Assembly: GCF_016698645.1 (NCBI RefSeq)
Contig: NZ_CP068047.1
Coordinates: forward strand, 1,151,001 to 1,215,000
DNA from: Devosia oryziradicis
Lineage (GTDB): Bacteria; Pseudomonadota; Alphaproteobacteria; Rhizobiales; Devosiaceae
Length of the DNA stretch: 64,000 nt
Direction of reading: 5' to 3'
The notes beneath the pieces were generated by a model. It had not been told where the DNA came from. It ran no database searches and saw only the letters and a program-made list of their open reading frames with translations. Positions 1 to 8,798 of this stretch are shown in pieces. How positions within the stretch are numbered: the first letter of the stretch is position 1; each line of letters starts with the position of its first letter. A program made the position numbers and the translations under genes.

Positions 1-795
1 CACCACGGCCTTGGCCCGCCGCGCGTGGCGCCGCGACAGCCGGGGCCAGGGAAGAAACAGCAACAGCACCAGGATTTCGGCGACCGACAAAAGCAGGGCA
101 AAGCGAGCGCCGGAGGCAGCACAGCCGATAAAAAGGACGAAGATGGCCAGCAGGCGCACCCAGATGCGCCAGCGCGTCAGCGCGACAAAGCCGATGGCGG
201 TGGCACAGAGCGCGCCCAGGGCGAGCGGGTGTTCGGAAAGCCCGAGGGGTCGGAATGTCAGTTCGACCAGGTCATAGGGCAGCAGGCGCGTCTCGGTCAG
301 CGCCTCACCGATGCCGATCACGGCGCTCAGGATCAGGATGGCCAGCACGAATTCGGCGAGGACGCGCCGCGCGTCGGGGCCTAGTGCCAGGACACTCAGG
401 CCCGCGGCGCCGGCACAGAGATAGGTGTCGATGAGGAACACCGACGCACCGGGGCGGCCCAGGGCGAACAAGACCGCCACCAAGGCGATCATGGCCAGGC
501 AAAACCAAAGCAAAGCCTTGAAGCGGTCGATCTCTTCACCCTGCAACCGGAACGGCCTGCTGAAGAGGGTGAGGGCCAGCATCGCGAACATGAGATAGGT
601 GCCGAAATGCAGCTTCTCGTAGAAGGCGCCGCCTTCGGCGGAATAAGCCACTACGCGTTCCATCATCATGGGCGAGATGATGATACGCAGGGCCAGGGCC
701 ACAGCCATGCCGAGCACGAGCAGCAGCGTCAGCGCGTTCCGCCGGCGGCCTGCGGCAGGCTCGGAGGGGTCGGGGCCCACGGCCGAATAGCTCAC
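1..795 (-). CDS. Polysaccharide polymerase/O-antigen-ligase-like membrane protein, C-terminus cut by window edge
   Basis: An open frame of 265 codons runs from a GTG at 795 off the left edge with no stop. It has an AGGTGG ribosome site about six bases upstream. The product is strongly hydrophobic, with membrane segments near residues 23-43, 64-80, 98-115 and at least four more, separated by short Arg-rich loops. This topology and the divergent Wzz-type gene next door suggest the Wzy/WaaL/VpsF class of exopolysaccharide polymerases, which join repeat units on the periplasmic side of the inner membrane. I see no short diagnostic motif, so the subfamily (VpsF-like) is a guess. A general multi-pass transporter is the alternative. 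Confidence 0.6.
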   Translation of the reverse strand, partial: MSYSAVGPDPSEPAAGRRRNALTLLLVLGMAVALALRIIISPMMMERVVAYSAEGGAFYEKLHFGTYLMFAMLALTLFSRPFRLQGEEIDRFKALLWFCLAMIALVAVLFALGRPGASVFLIDTYLCAGAAGLSVLALGPDARRVLAEFVLAILILSAVIGIGEALTETRLLPYDLVELTFRPLGLSEHPLALGALCATAIGFVALTRWRIWVRLLAIFVLFIGCAASGARFALLLSVAEILVLLLFLPWPRLSRRHARRAKAVV

Positions 796-922
796 GTTTC
801 CACCTGAAATCCGGGTGCCGGCGGGCAGTTTAACCAAGAAAGGTCATTCCGGAAGCGACCCGGCAGGCATGCTGTATAAGGTCTTAACACTAGGCCACTT
901 TGGAAAATGAGGCGTTAACGCC

Positions 923-2437
923 ATGGTTGACATCGCTTCTCCGAACCCACACCGCTCCGGATCCCGCGCCTATGCGCGGCTCGGGAGCGAGCCGGCATGG
1001 ACCCCATCGGCGCCGGCCAACAGCGGCCAGGCGGCCGCCGGTCCCACAACCGTCACGCTCGACAAGATCGGCGATTTCCTGGAGCTCGATTTCGGGCGCC
1101 TGTTCGTCTGGCTGCGCAATGGCCTGCTGCTCTCCACCGTGCTGGCGGGCACGGGCGCGGTAGCTGGCGGCGCCTATGCCGTGCTCAGCAAGCCGCGCTA
1201 CACCGTCACCACCGACATCATGATCGATCCGTCCAACCTGCAGGTGGTCGAGGGTGACCTGTTTTCCCAGCCGGGGCAGGTGGACAGCCAGTTGTTGATC
1301 GCCGGCAGCAAGCTGCGGGTCCTGACGTCGCGCAACGTGCTGGCCCGCGTGGTCCAGGATCTCAACCTTGTCGACGATCCCGAATTCGTCGACCGCTCGG
1401 CGCCGCTCTTCGCCCTGCCCTTCGGCGGGGCGGCGAGCGAAAGCGAGGATGACCCTGAGGTGACGGCCCTGCGTGCGCTCAGCGAGCGGGTCTCCACCAA
1501 GGCTGACGAAAAGTCCTTCGTCGCGAGCCTTCAGGTTTCGGCGGAAGATACCGGCAAGGCCATCGCCATCTCCGACGGCATCGTCGAGGCGTTCCGCGGC
1601 GAATTGGCGGAGGCGGAAGCCGATGGCGCGTCGCGCGCTGCCGCCTCGCTCGACAGCCGGCTCGATGAACTCAAGGCCGATGTCCAGGCTGCCGAGGAGC
1701 GCGTGGAGCAATTCCGCCGCGAGAACAACCTGGCGGCATCGAGCGATGGCCAGCTGGTCAGCACGCAGACCATGAGCGCGCTCAACACGCAGGTGGTCGA
1801 CGCCCAGGCCAAGTTGATCGCCGCGCAAACCAACTACGATTCACTGGTTGCGGCTGGAAGCGACGCCAATCCGTCGGTCGGCAACACGACGAGCCTACAG
1901 GCCCTGCGCGACCGCGCCGGTGCGCTGCAGCAGCAGCTGCTGGCGCAGTCGATGACCCTTGGCCCGCGCCACCCGACCATTGTCGGCCTCAACGCCGAAC
2001 TGGGCGCCGTGCAGACCCAGATCGCCTCGGAAGTGGACCGGGCTGTCGCCGCGGCCAAGACCGCGCTCGACGAGGCGCAGGCCAACCTGGCGGCGCTGAC
2101 GGCCCAAACGGCGAACCTCACCAGCGCGGTCTTCACCGACAATGACCTGCAGGTGCAGTTGCGCGAACTGGAACGCGACGCGGCGTCCAAGACCGCAATC
2201 TATGAGAGCTTCCTGTCGCGGGCACGCCAGATCACCGAGCGCGAGCAGATCGACACCACCAATGTGCGCGTCATTTCGACGGCCGTGCCGCCGGCCGGTC
2301 GCTCGTGGCCACCGCGGACGGTGCTGGTCATCGGCATGGGTGCCTTTGCCGGCTTGGCGCTGGGCATGATGGTGGCCGTTGCCGTCGGCATCTGGCGCGA
2401 CATGCGCCGGCCGCCCGTCCCGCGGGATGCGCGATAG
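923..2437 (+). CDS. GumC/Wzz-family polysaccharide copolymerase
   Basis: This 504-residue protein has the PCP layout: a cytoplasmic N-terminus of about 65 residues, a first membrane helix near 69-90, a long periplasmic coiled-coil-rich region, a GNVR-type segment (GPRHPTIVGL near 345) and a second helix near 470-490 after a Pro-rich stretch (VPPAGRSWPP). Such proteins control chain length and export of exopolysaccharide with a polymerase and an outer-membrane channel. No Walker A kinase domain follows the second helix, so any tyrosine kinase would be separate. It lies divergent from the polymerase-like gene and four to six bases ahead of a glycosyltransferase gene, which supports one exopolysaccharide locus. 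The start ATG has a GAGG about 11 bases upstream. Confidence 0.85.
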   Translation: MVDIASPNPHRSGSRAYARLGSEPAWTPSAPANSGQAAAGPTTVTLDKIGDFLELDFGRLFVWLRNGLLLSTVLAGTGAVAGGAYAVLSKPRYTVTTDIMIDPSNLQVVEGDLFSQPGQVDSQLLIAGSKLRVLTSRNVLARVVQDLNLVDDPEFVDRSAPLFALPFGGAASESEDDPEVTALRALSERVSTKADEKSFVASLQVSAEDTGKAIAISDGIVEAFRGELAEAEADGASRAAASLDSRLDELKADVQAAEERVEQFRRENNLAASSDGQLVSTQTMSALNTQVVDAQAKLIAAQTNYDSLVAAGSDANPSVGNTTSLQALRDRAGALQQQLLAQSMTLGPRHPTIVGLNAELGAVQTQIASEVDRAVAAAKTALDEAQANLAALTAQTANLTSAVFTDNDLQVQLRELERDAASKTAIYESFLSRARQITEREQIDTTNVRVISTAVPPAGRSWPPRTVLVIGMGAFAGLALGMMVAVAVGIWRDMRRPPVPRDAR

Positions 2438-2442
2438 CCGCA

Positions 2443-3552
2443 GTGGGTAAACGCGTCGTCTTCCACACGGCGAGCCTGCGGGGTGGTGGCGCTGAACGCG
2501 TCTTCACCCTCATGGCCAATGCTTTGGCGGCGCGCGGGCATGCGGTGACGCTGTTCACCTGGAATGCCGAAGGCCCCAACGCGCAGCTGGTGGCAGACGA
2601 TGTCGAGCTGGTCAGCCTGGGGCTGCCGATCCATGGCGAGGGCTATGGCAAGCCGGGGACATTGAAGGGCATTGCCCGCAGTGCCCGGTTCTTTGCCGAA
2701 CGGAAGCCGGATGCGGTGTTTGCAGCACCGGAATTTGCCAATCTCGCCATGGCGATCGCGCTGTCGCTATCGGGCAGCAAGGCGCGGTTCTTTCCCAGCT
2801 TCCACGCGGCCGCGGGCCTCCCATCCAGCGATGTCGGCGCCAAGCTCGCCATTGTGCTGTCGCGGCTGGTGCGGTCCCGTGCGAGCCGGGCCATTGCCGT
2901 ATCGCAGGGTGTTGGCCGCGACCTAGAGGCGCGCGGCTTTCCCTCGTCGCAGGTCGTGGTCATCAACAACCCCTTGCCGACAAAACTCGTGCCGGTCGCC
3001 GCAAGCTATCCCTGGCAGGCCGATATTGCCGCGATGGGCGACGGCCCGGTCGTCGCGACCGCCGGCCGGCTCGTTCCGGTCAAGGATCACCGCACGCTCA
3101 TTGCCGCGTTTGCCAAGCTGCGCAGCCAGCGGCCGGCGCGGCTGGTGATTTTCGGCGAGGGTCCGCTGGAAGCAGAACTGCGCGCGCAGGCTGAGGCGCT
3201 CGGGGTCGGGCAGAGTGTGCTGCTGCCCGGTTACGTCAACGATCCCCAGGCCTGTTATCGGGCGGCGGATCTGTTCGTGCTGTCCTCGACCAGCGAAGGC
3301 TTCGGCAATGTGCTGATCGAGGCCATGGCCGAGGGCGTTCCGGTCGTCTCCACCGATGCACCGCATGGGCCGCGCGAGATTCTCGACAATGGCCGGTTCG
3401 GCGTCCTGACGCCCGTCGGCGATGTCGATGCGCTGGCAGCTGCCATCGCGCGGACGCTCGATAACCCCGTCGCACCCGAGCTGTTGTGGGCCCGCGCGTC
3501 GGACTTCGGCGTCGACCTCATTGCCGACCGTTACGAGGCGTTGTTGGATTAG
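2443..3552 (+). CDS. GT4-family glycosyltransferase
   Basis: The 369-residue product has the GT-B fold of family 4 retaining glycosyltransferases. The N-terminal half has the glycine-rich acceptor loop (LRGGGAERVF). The C-terminal half has GRLVPVKDHRTLI, FGEGPLEAELR and the nucleotide-sugar E-x7-E motif in TSEGFGNVLIEAMAEG. It should transfer a sugar from a nucleotide donor to a lipid-linked exopolysaccharide repeat on the cytoplasmic side. The reading frame extends upstream inside the GumC gene, but the GTG five bases after that gene's stop is the sensible start and implies translational coupling. The substrate sugar cannot be read from sequence. Its stop overlaps the stop of the convergent receiver gene by four bases. 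Confidence 0.88.
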   Translation: MGKRVVFHTASLRGGGAERVFTLMANALAARGHAVTLFTWNAEGPNAQLVADDVELVSLGLPIHGEGYGKPGTLKGIARSARFFAERKPDAVFAAPEFANLAMAIALSLSGSKARFFPSFHAAAGLPSSDVGAKLAIVLSRLVRSRASRAIAVSQGVGRDLEARGFPSSQVVVINNPLPTKLVPVAASYPWQADIAAMGDGPVVATAGRLVPVKDHRTLIAAFAKLRSQRPARLVIFGEGPLEAELRAQAEALGVGQSVLLPGYVNDPQACYRAADLFVLSSTSEGFGNVLIEAMAEGVPVVSTDAPHGPREILDNGRFGVLTPVGDVDALAAAIARTLDNPVAPELLWARASDFGVDLIADRYEALLD

Positions 3553-4034
3553 TCCTGCCGACGCGGGAAGAGCTGCACCACATTGTCGGTCGACAAGGGG
3601 CGGGTTTCGGTCGGTGCCGAAAGGGCCGGACCAACCCAGTTGACGACCGAGCGCTGTTCGCCGATCAGCAGTCCATCGACGGCCGCGAGCAAGCGGGCTG
3701 GTGCGACCGGCTTCGGGAGCACCAGATCGGCCCCAGCCGCCAGCAACGGGCGGTGGAATGCCGGGTTGGCGCGGGTCAGGGCGACGATCTGCACGAAGGG
3801 ATTGGCGAGCCGAGGCTGGTGGCGCAACTGCTGCGCGAGTTCGCGCCCACCTTCGGCGTCAGCGTCGAGCAGCACGATATCGACCGGCGAAATGACCATG
3901 AATGTGGTCAATGCTTCGACTTCGGTGAAGCATGGCACCCGGTGACCGCGCTCGGCCTGCAGCATGTCGGCCAGGATGGAGCTGAAGGCCGGATTGGCTG
4001 CGAGAATGGCGATGGAATGGACGCGAGACGTCAT
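3549..4034 (-). CDS. Receiver-domain protein with degenerate acidic pocket
   Basis: The 161 residues form a single CheY-like receiver with no output domain. The phospho-acceptor Asp57 (IVLLDAD), Thr87 and Lys108 (LPKPVAP) are in place. The two acidic residues that normally bind Mg2+ after beta-1 are replaced (ILAANPAF at 10-17 instead of the usual D-D). This suggests phosphorylation is altered or absent. A 30-residue tail after the receiver ends in VVQLFPRRQD. It is the last of three minus-strand genes after the halogenase and the 102-residue protein, but about 100 bases separate it from the latter, so co-transcription is uncertain. No kinase gene is nearby. Confidence 0.75.
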   Translation of the reverse strand: MTSRVHSIAILAANPAFSSILADMLQAERGHRVPCFTEVEALTTFMVISPVDIVLLDADAEGGRELAQQLRHQPRLANPFVQIVALTRANPAFHRPLLAAGADLVLPKPVAPARLLAAVDGLLIGEQRSVVNWVGPALSAPTETRPLSTDNVVQLFPRRQD

Positions 4035-4136
4035 GAAAAATCGGGACCTCTCGTCCTCATCAAGATGAATGAAGTCTTAACATCGTCGATAGCGGAAGTG
4101 GGCCGCAAACTGACAAAATGCTTAACCACGGCCGCA

Positions 4137-4445
4137 TCAGAGCTGGTCATTGTAGGGAGGCTTGGTTTCGCCCACGGTCCGAGCCAGTTCGGCAAAGGGC
4201 GGCAGGCCGTCATCGCCGGCCATGTTGTTTGCGAGGCGCAACAGGCGGATGGGGAACAGCACCGCGTCGCGGTTAGCGGGCGACAGCTCTTCGACCAACC
4301 GGTCGTCGCCGAGGGCAGTCTGCTCGCAGATCGCCAGGGCGCGATCCAGTTCCTCGGGCGCCAGCACGCCCTTGGCAACGAGCGCCTTGTTGACGGCCGC
4401 TACCGCCATGAGCAGCCCCTCGATTTGCAGGTTGGCAGTGTTCAT
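4137..4445 (-). CDS. Hypothetical 102-residue protein downstream of halogenase
   Basis: I do not recognise this family. The protein is soluble, mainly helical by composition (AVAAVNKALVAKGVLAPEELDRAL) and acidic, with no signal peptide or cysteine pair. An N-terminal segment of hydrophobic heptads could mediate dimerisation. It starts 59 bases after the halogenase stop with a GGAGGA ribosome site close to the ATG, so the two are probably one transcript. The position suggests an accessory or regulatory role for the flavoprotein, but nothing in the sequence proves this. Confidence 0.6.
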   Translation of the reverse strand: MNTANLQIEGLLMAVAAVNKALVAKGVLAPEELDRALAICEQTALGDDRLVEELSPANRDAVLFPIRLLRLANNMAGDDGLPPFAELARTVGETKPPYNDQL

Positions 4446-4504
4446 GACGGGTCCTCCTCAGCGGGTTGCGCTTCGGAAACGTCCCAGAGCCGATCGCGTT
4501 GCGA

Positions 4505-6046
4505 TCAGCCCATGTCGCGGACAGCCTGGAGAAACTCGGCATGGCCGAGTGCCTGGCGGGACGCGGCGCGATATTCCCGGACCAGGCTGTCATAGGTCTC
4601 GCGGGCGAACTGGCGCAGCTTGGGATCGGCGTCCATTTCCTTGCGCGCCAGGTTCTGGTCGAGCAAGCCCAGGCCCGCCAGTACCGGATAGTGCAACTGC
4701 GTCTGGATATGGGGCAGGCCGAACAGGTTCTCGGGGAAATGCTCATGCCGCGGCATGTGGTGTTTCCAGTATTCGAGCCGCTGCTTGGTTTCGGGATGGA
4801 TGCGGTTGGCGCGGACTTCGCGCCAGAACGGGGTGTCGTCGCGCTCGACCAGGTAGTGGGTGTTGACGAAGGTGCGGAAGTCGTCGACCTGGCGGCCGAC
4901 ACGACCGTTGTAGTCGTCACGATCGGCAGCGGTCATGTCGGCGGCATGCTTGAGGTGCCGGTCGGCAAACAGCATCATCTGGACGATGGTGCCATGGATG
5001 GAGGTGGATTCGAGCGGCTCGAGGAAGCTCGAACTCAGGCCCACCGCCAGCACGTTGCCGACCCAGGCCCTTTCCAGACGGCCGATCTGGAAGCGGATGT
5101 CGCTGCGCACCTCGATCTCTCGCCCCAGCACACGCTCGACCTCTGCCTTGGCCTGTTCGGGCGTGCAGAACTCGTCGGAATAGACATAGCCGCAGCCATA
5201 GCGGAACTGGGTCGGGATCTGCCACATCCAGCCGCTGTCCTGCGCCCAGGCGCGGGTATAGTTGGCGATTTCCTCGCCGGGCTTGATATCGAGCCAGAAG
5301 GGCAAGGCGCGGTTGACCGGCAGTTCATGCGCATAGGAAATCCAGGGCGCCTGCATTTCCTTGACGATGAGTTGCTTTCTGAACCCGGTCGCGTCGATGA
5401 AGAAGTCGGCTTCGAGCTTCTGGCCGTTGTCGAGTTCGAGGGCAGTGATGTCGCCGCTCTCGGGGTGGCGATGGACGCCCGAGACCACCGCGTCGATGAT
5501 CTCGACACCCTTGGACTTGCTGGCAAAGAAGCGGCCGACCTTGGCTTGGTCGAAATGGTAGGCATGGTGGAAGGGGCCGAGGGGGATCAGCGAGCCATCG
5601 GCCTTGCGAGCATAGGGGGCCTTCTTCTGTTCGAGCAGTGGGCCGAACAGATGCATGTCCGTGATCGGCCGCCCGGCAGCGACCGCATAGACATTGAGGT
5701 AGTCGGACGGCGCGCCCGGTGGCGGCTGGATGACCTGGTGAGGGTCGTCGATCGGGCCATAATAGGTGAAACCCTTGCGGCGCCAGTCCTCATGGCGGAT
5801 GCCCAGCTTGAACGTCGCCTCGGTCTTGCGGAAGAATTCGAACTCGTCGATGCCGAAATGCTTGAGCAGCACGCGGAAGGCGGCGGTTGTGGCTTCGCCG
5901 ACCCCGACGGTGGGGATGGAGGAGGGCTCGATCACCGATATGCGGGCGTCTATGCCCTTGCGGCGTGCCGCGTCCTGAATGATGAAAGCCGCGATCCAGC
6001 CGGCGGTGCCCCCGCCGACGACCACGAAATGGGATTGCCGGGTCAT
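4505..6046 (-). CDS. Tryptophan-halogenase-family FADH2-dependent halogenase
   Basis: This 513-residue flavoprotein carries the diagnostic residues of the family. The FAD-binding GGGTAGW is at 11-17. Lys80 lies in TEATFKLGIRHEDW, at the position of the catalytic lysine (Lys79 in PrnA). The halogenase signature WxWxIP is present at 273-278 (GWMWQIP). FLEPLEST at 341-348 holds the conserved Glu346. Known members use FADH2 and chloride or bromide to make hypohalous acid, which Lys turns into an enzyme-bound halogenating agent. The substrate is unknown. No flavin reductase, NRPS/PKS or tryptophan-pathway gene is nearby, and no TonB receptor or SapC gene as seen beside many proteobacterial paralogues. 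A non-halogenating paralogue remains possible, but the motifs are intact. Confidence 0.88.
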   Translation of the reverse strand: MTRQSHFVVVGGGTAGWIAAFIIQDAARRKGIDARISVIEPSSIPTVGVGEATTAAFRVLLKHFGIDEFEFFRKTEATFKLGIRHEDWRRKGFTYYGPIDDPHQVIQPPPGAPSDYLNVYAVAAGRPITDMHLFGPLLEQKKAPYARKADGSLIPLGPFHHAYHFDQAKVGRFFASKSKGVEIIDAVVSGVHRHPESGDITALELDNGQKLEADFFIDATGFRKQLIVKEMQAPWISYAHELPVNRALPFWLDIKPGEEIANYTRAWAQDSGWMWQIPTQFRYGCGYVYSDEFCTPEQAKAEVERVLGREIEVRSDIRFQIGRLERAWVGNVLAVGLSSSFLEPLESTSIHGTIVQMMLFADRHLKHAADMTAADRDDYNGRVGRQVDDFRTFVNTHYLVERDDTPFWREVRANRIHPETKQRLEYWKHHMPRHEHFPENLFGLPHIQTQLHYPVLAGLGLLDQNLARKEMDADPKLRQFARETYDSLVREYRAASRQALGHAEFLQAVRDMG

Positions 6047-6145
6047 GAATAGTCTCCTCCGCCAAGGAAGCTATGGGGCGCCGATTTGGCGGGCAAGATG
6101 CGGCCCGAAATTCTTAGAAAGCCGAAAATCTATGCGGATTTTCCG

Positions 6146-6946
6146 CTAGCCGCCCGCGCCCTGATATTTGCTCATGGCGTAACGCCAATAGAGCGCGGTG
6201 ATCGAAACGAATACCGGCCCGGCCAGGAGCGCGGCCAGCCCGGCCCAATCACCCAGGAACGGCAGGGGCTTGCCCAGGAGCACGGCGACGGGCACCGCCG
6301 CCATGAAGCCCAGCGGCAGCACGGTCAGCATCATGCCCTGGATGGCAACCGGGAAGATATTGAGCGGGTAGCGCGACAGTTCCCAGAAGCCGAAATAGAG
6401 CGAATAGAGATGGTTGGACCGGGTCCAGATCAGCGCTGTCGCGCCGATGGCTGTGAGAAGCGCTCCAGTGACCATGGCTGCGCTGACCAGGCTGGCCGCG
6501 AAGTAGGCGACGGCGGGCAGGGACCATTGCATCTCGACATTGGCGATGGCCAAGATCATCAGCGCTACACCCAGGATGGCATGGCCGGCATAGCCGATGT
6601 TGAAGCCGGAGAAGATCATGTAGGCCCATGGGCTGATGGGCTTGGTGAGGATGGTATCGAGCGTGCCAAGGCGAATGGCTTCCTCGAGCTGACGCATCTG
6701 GGTAAAGCTCATGGACGCGCCGGCCGAATAACCCATCAGGTGAAAGGCGAACAGCAATGCCAGGTCGGCCCAGTTCCAGCCGGCAATGCCGCCGAAGCGC
6801 TCGGCGATGATCCAGATCATGGCGAAGGAGCTGCCATAGGTAATGATCTGCGCCACCCGGTCGATCCAGAATGCGGCGCGGTATTCCATTTCGGCGCGGA
6901 TATGCATGAGCACCAGGTGCAGCAGGACGGAGAAGTGCGGCTTCAT
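6146..6946 (-). CDS. ABC-2-type transporter permease (PF06182-like), second permease
   Basis: A 266-residue integral membrane protein with about six helices, of the ABC-2 family-6 (DUF990-like) type. The motif RLGTLDTILTKPISPWAYM in the first third is typical of this group. The start was set at the ATG at 6946, one base after the stop of the preceding permease and behind a GGGAGGC ribosome site. The longer upstream frame only re-reads the neighbouring gene. With the adjacent permease and ATPase it should form a heteromeric export pump. The cargo is unknown. Confidence 0.85.
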   Translation of the reverse strand: MKPHFSVLLHLVLMHIRAEMEYRAAFWIDRVAQIITYGSSFAMIWIIAERFGGIAGWNWADLALLFAFHLMGYSAGASMSFTQMRQLEEAIRLGTLDTILTKPISPWAYMIFSGFNIGYAGHAILGVALMILAIANVEMQWSLPAVAYFAASLVSAAMVTGALLTAIGATALIWTRSNHLYSLYFGFWELSRYPLNIFPVAIQGMMLTVLPLGFMAAVPVAVLLGKPLPFLGDWAGLAALLAGPVFVSITALYWRYAMSKYQGAGG

Positions 6947-6947
6947 C

Positions 6948-7742
6948 TCAGCCTCCCTGCACGACGATGCGGGTCGACGCCAGGCGCCAGAGTGCGGCGA
7001 CCGCGAGGGCAAGCAGGCCGGCCCAAACCAGGCCGATGCCGAAGTAGAGCAGGGTCTGGGTTGGGTCGAAGCGTCCGAGCCACACTGCGGCTGGGTAGTA
7101 GACGATCCAGGCGAAGGGCAGGTGTTCGGCGATGACGCCGAAGGGCTGCGGGAAGAACCAGAAGGGAATGAGGCTGCCCGAGAGCAGGTTGAGAATGGCC
7201 TGCATCAGCCATTCGAGCGAGAAGGAGGTGAGAAGCCAGAACGCAAGCAGCCCGAATAGCGCCGAGAGCAGGCAGGTGATGGCGTAGCCCAGCAGTAGGT
7301 AGGCCACGAACATGGCGCCGTCGAAAAGCGACGCGGGCGGTAGCATGCCATAGACCAGGGCAACAACCGCCACCGTCGGCATGACGAGGAAGACGAGGCG
7401 AAACACGGCGCGACCCAATTCGCTGACGATCACATAGAGCGGAAAGCTGACCGGCTTGAGCAGCCATACCGCCACGTCGCCGGTCTTGAGGGCGTTGCCG
7501 ATGCTGCTGATGATGAGTTCGTAGCGGATGGCGCCGGTGATGACGCCGCCAAGCAGGGCATAGGTCACCATCTGCTGCAGGGTGACGTCGCCGATGGTCG
7601 AGGCGCCGGCATAGACGGCCAGCCAGATGGCGACGCGGGCGAAGACCTGGACCAGCTTACCGAACAGGTTGGCCCAAACCTCGTTGCGATAGGCGAGCTG
7701 GGTCTGGAAGGCGCTCTGGGCGAAGGCGAGATAGGCGCTCAT
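6948..7742 (-). CDS. ABC-2-type transporter permease, first permease
   Basis: A 264-residue membrane protein with six predicted helices, homologous in layout to the next gene. It has the related motif LKTGDVAVWLLKPVSFPLYV, where the other permease has LGTLDTILTKPISPWAYM. Its ATG overlaps the ATPase stop by four bases (ATGA). Paired but non-identical permeases with one ATPase are the usual arrangement for this transporter class. Confidence 0.87.
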   Translation of the reverse strand: MSAYLAFAQSAFQTQLAYRNEVWANLFGKLVQVFARVAIWLAVYAGASTIGDVTLQQMVTYALLGGVITGAIRYELIISSIGNALKTGDVAVWLLKPVSFPLYVIVSELGRAVFRLVFLVMPTVAVVALVYGMLPPASLFDGAMFVAYLLLGYAITCLLSALFGLLAFWLLTSFSLEWLMQAILNLLSGSLIPFWFFPQPFGVIAEHLPFAWIVYYPAAVWLGRFDPTQTLLYFGIGLVWAGLLALAVAALWRLASTRIVVQGG

Positions 7743-8740
7743 GGCGCGGCAAGGGCCGCGTTGCGGCCCTGATAGAAGGTGCGGATGACCTCTTCGATGC
7801 CCGGCTCTTCGAGCGCGATGTCCTTGAGGCCACGATCGCCGCCGATCTCGCCCAGCACATGGATCAACGATACATCTTCGCGGTCGAGCAGGTAGTGCTT
7901 GCGCAGGCCTTCGTCGGCGGTGAGCTTTGCCGTGGTGAGTTCGAGGGGGCCTGGATCGGTGGCAAATTCGAGCATGAGGCGGCGCGACGAGCCGAGCGCA
8001 GCGCGCAGGTTGCCGAGCTCGCCGTCGAAGATCAGCTTGCTCTGGTCGACCATGACCAGGCGTGGGCAGATGGTCTCGATATCCTGCAGGTCATGGGTGG
8101 TGAGAATGATCGAGACGCCGCGCTCGCGGTTGATCTCGGCGAGGAATTTCCGCACGGCGTCCTTGGCCACGACGTCCAGCCCGATGGTGGGTTCGTCGAG
8201 GAACAGGATTTTGGGATCGTGCAGCAGCGACATCACGATCTCGGCACGCATGCGCTGGCCCAGGCTCAGCTGGCGCACGGCGCGGTCGAGGAAAGGCGTC
8301 AGGTCGAGCAGTTCGCTGAAGCGCTTGAGGTTGTCGGCATAGCGCGCAGCGGGGATGTCGTAGATGCGCTGGTGCAGCGTGAAGCTGTCGATAACGGGCA
8401 AATCCCACCAGAGCTGGCTACGCTGGCCGAAGACGACCCCGATTTCGCGCGCATTGGCCAGGCGCTGCTCATGCGGCGTGCGGCCGAGCACCGAGAGGGT
8501 GCCCGATGACGGCACCAGAATGCCGGTCATCATCTTGATCATGGTTGATTTGCCGGCGCCATTGGGGCCCAGATAGCCCACCGCCTCGCCTGGCCCGACA
8601 TCGAAACTGACGTCGGTGACGGCCGCGACTTCGGTATATTCGGACGTCACCAGAGTCTTGAGGGCGCCGAAAAAACCGGGAAAACGCTTATGCTGCCGGA
8701 AGCGCTTGGATACGCCCCGGGCCTGGATCAACGCTGTCAT
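7739..8740 (-). CDS. ABC transporter ATP-binding protein of ABC-2 exporter
   Basis: A 333-residue NatA/CcmA-type ATPase. Walker A is GPNGAGKST at 58-66. The signature is LSLGQRMR, a common variant of LSGGQ in this subfamily. Walker B is ILFLDEPT, followed by the switch histidine in LTTHDLQDIE. About 80 C-terminal residues after the nucleotide domain are typical of this group. I chose the ATG at 8740 over the one at 8761 because a GAGGGAG ribosome site sits seven bases before it. It is the first gene of the three-gene export operon. Confidence 0.9.
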   Translation of the reverse strand: MTALIQARGVSKRFRQHKRFPGFFGALKTLVTSEYTEVAAVTDVSFDVGPGEAVGYLGPNGAGKSTMIKMMTGILVPSSGTLSVLGRTPHEQRLANAREIGVVFGQRSQLWWDLPVIDSFTLHQRIYDIPAARYADNLKRFSELLDLTPFLDRAVRQLSLGQRMRAEIVMSLLHDPKILFLDEPTIGLDVVAKDAVRKFLAEINRERGVSIILTTHDLQDIETICPRLVMVDQSKLIFDGELGNLRAALGSSRRLMLEFATDPGPLELTTAKLTADEGLRKHYLLDREDVSLIHVLGEIGGDRGLKDIALEEPGIEEVIRTFYQGRNAALAAP

Positions 8741-8798
8741 GTGCTGGCTCCCTCGCGCCAAACACTAGCGCGATTCGTCCGTCGTGACAGGCAGATGG

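Noticed and set aside
4466..6052. Long plus-strand ORF of 528 codons over the halogenase
   Set aside because: It mirrors the halogenase codon pattern on the other strand, has no family motif and is Glu/Asp/Gly-rich like other antisense frames in GC-rich DNA.
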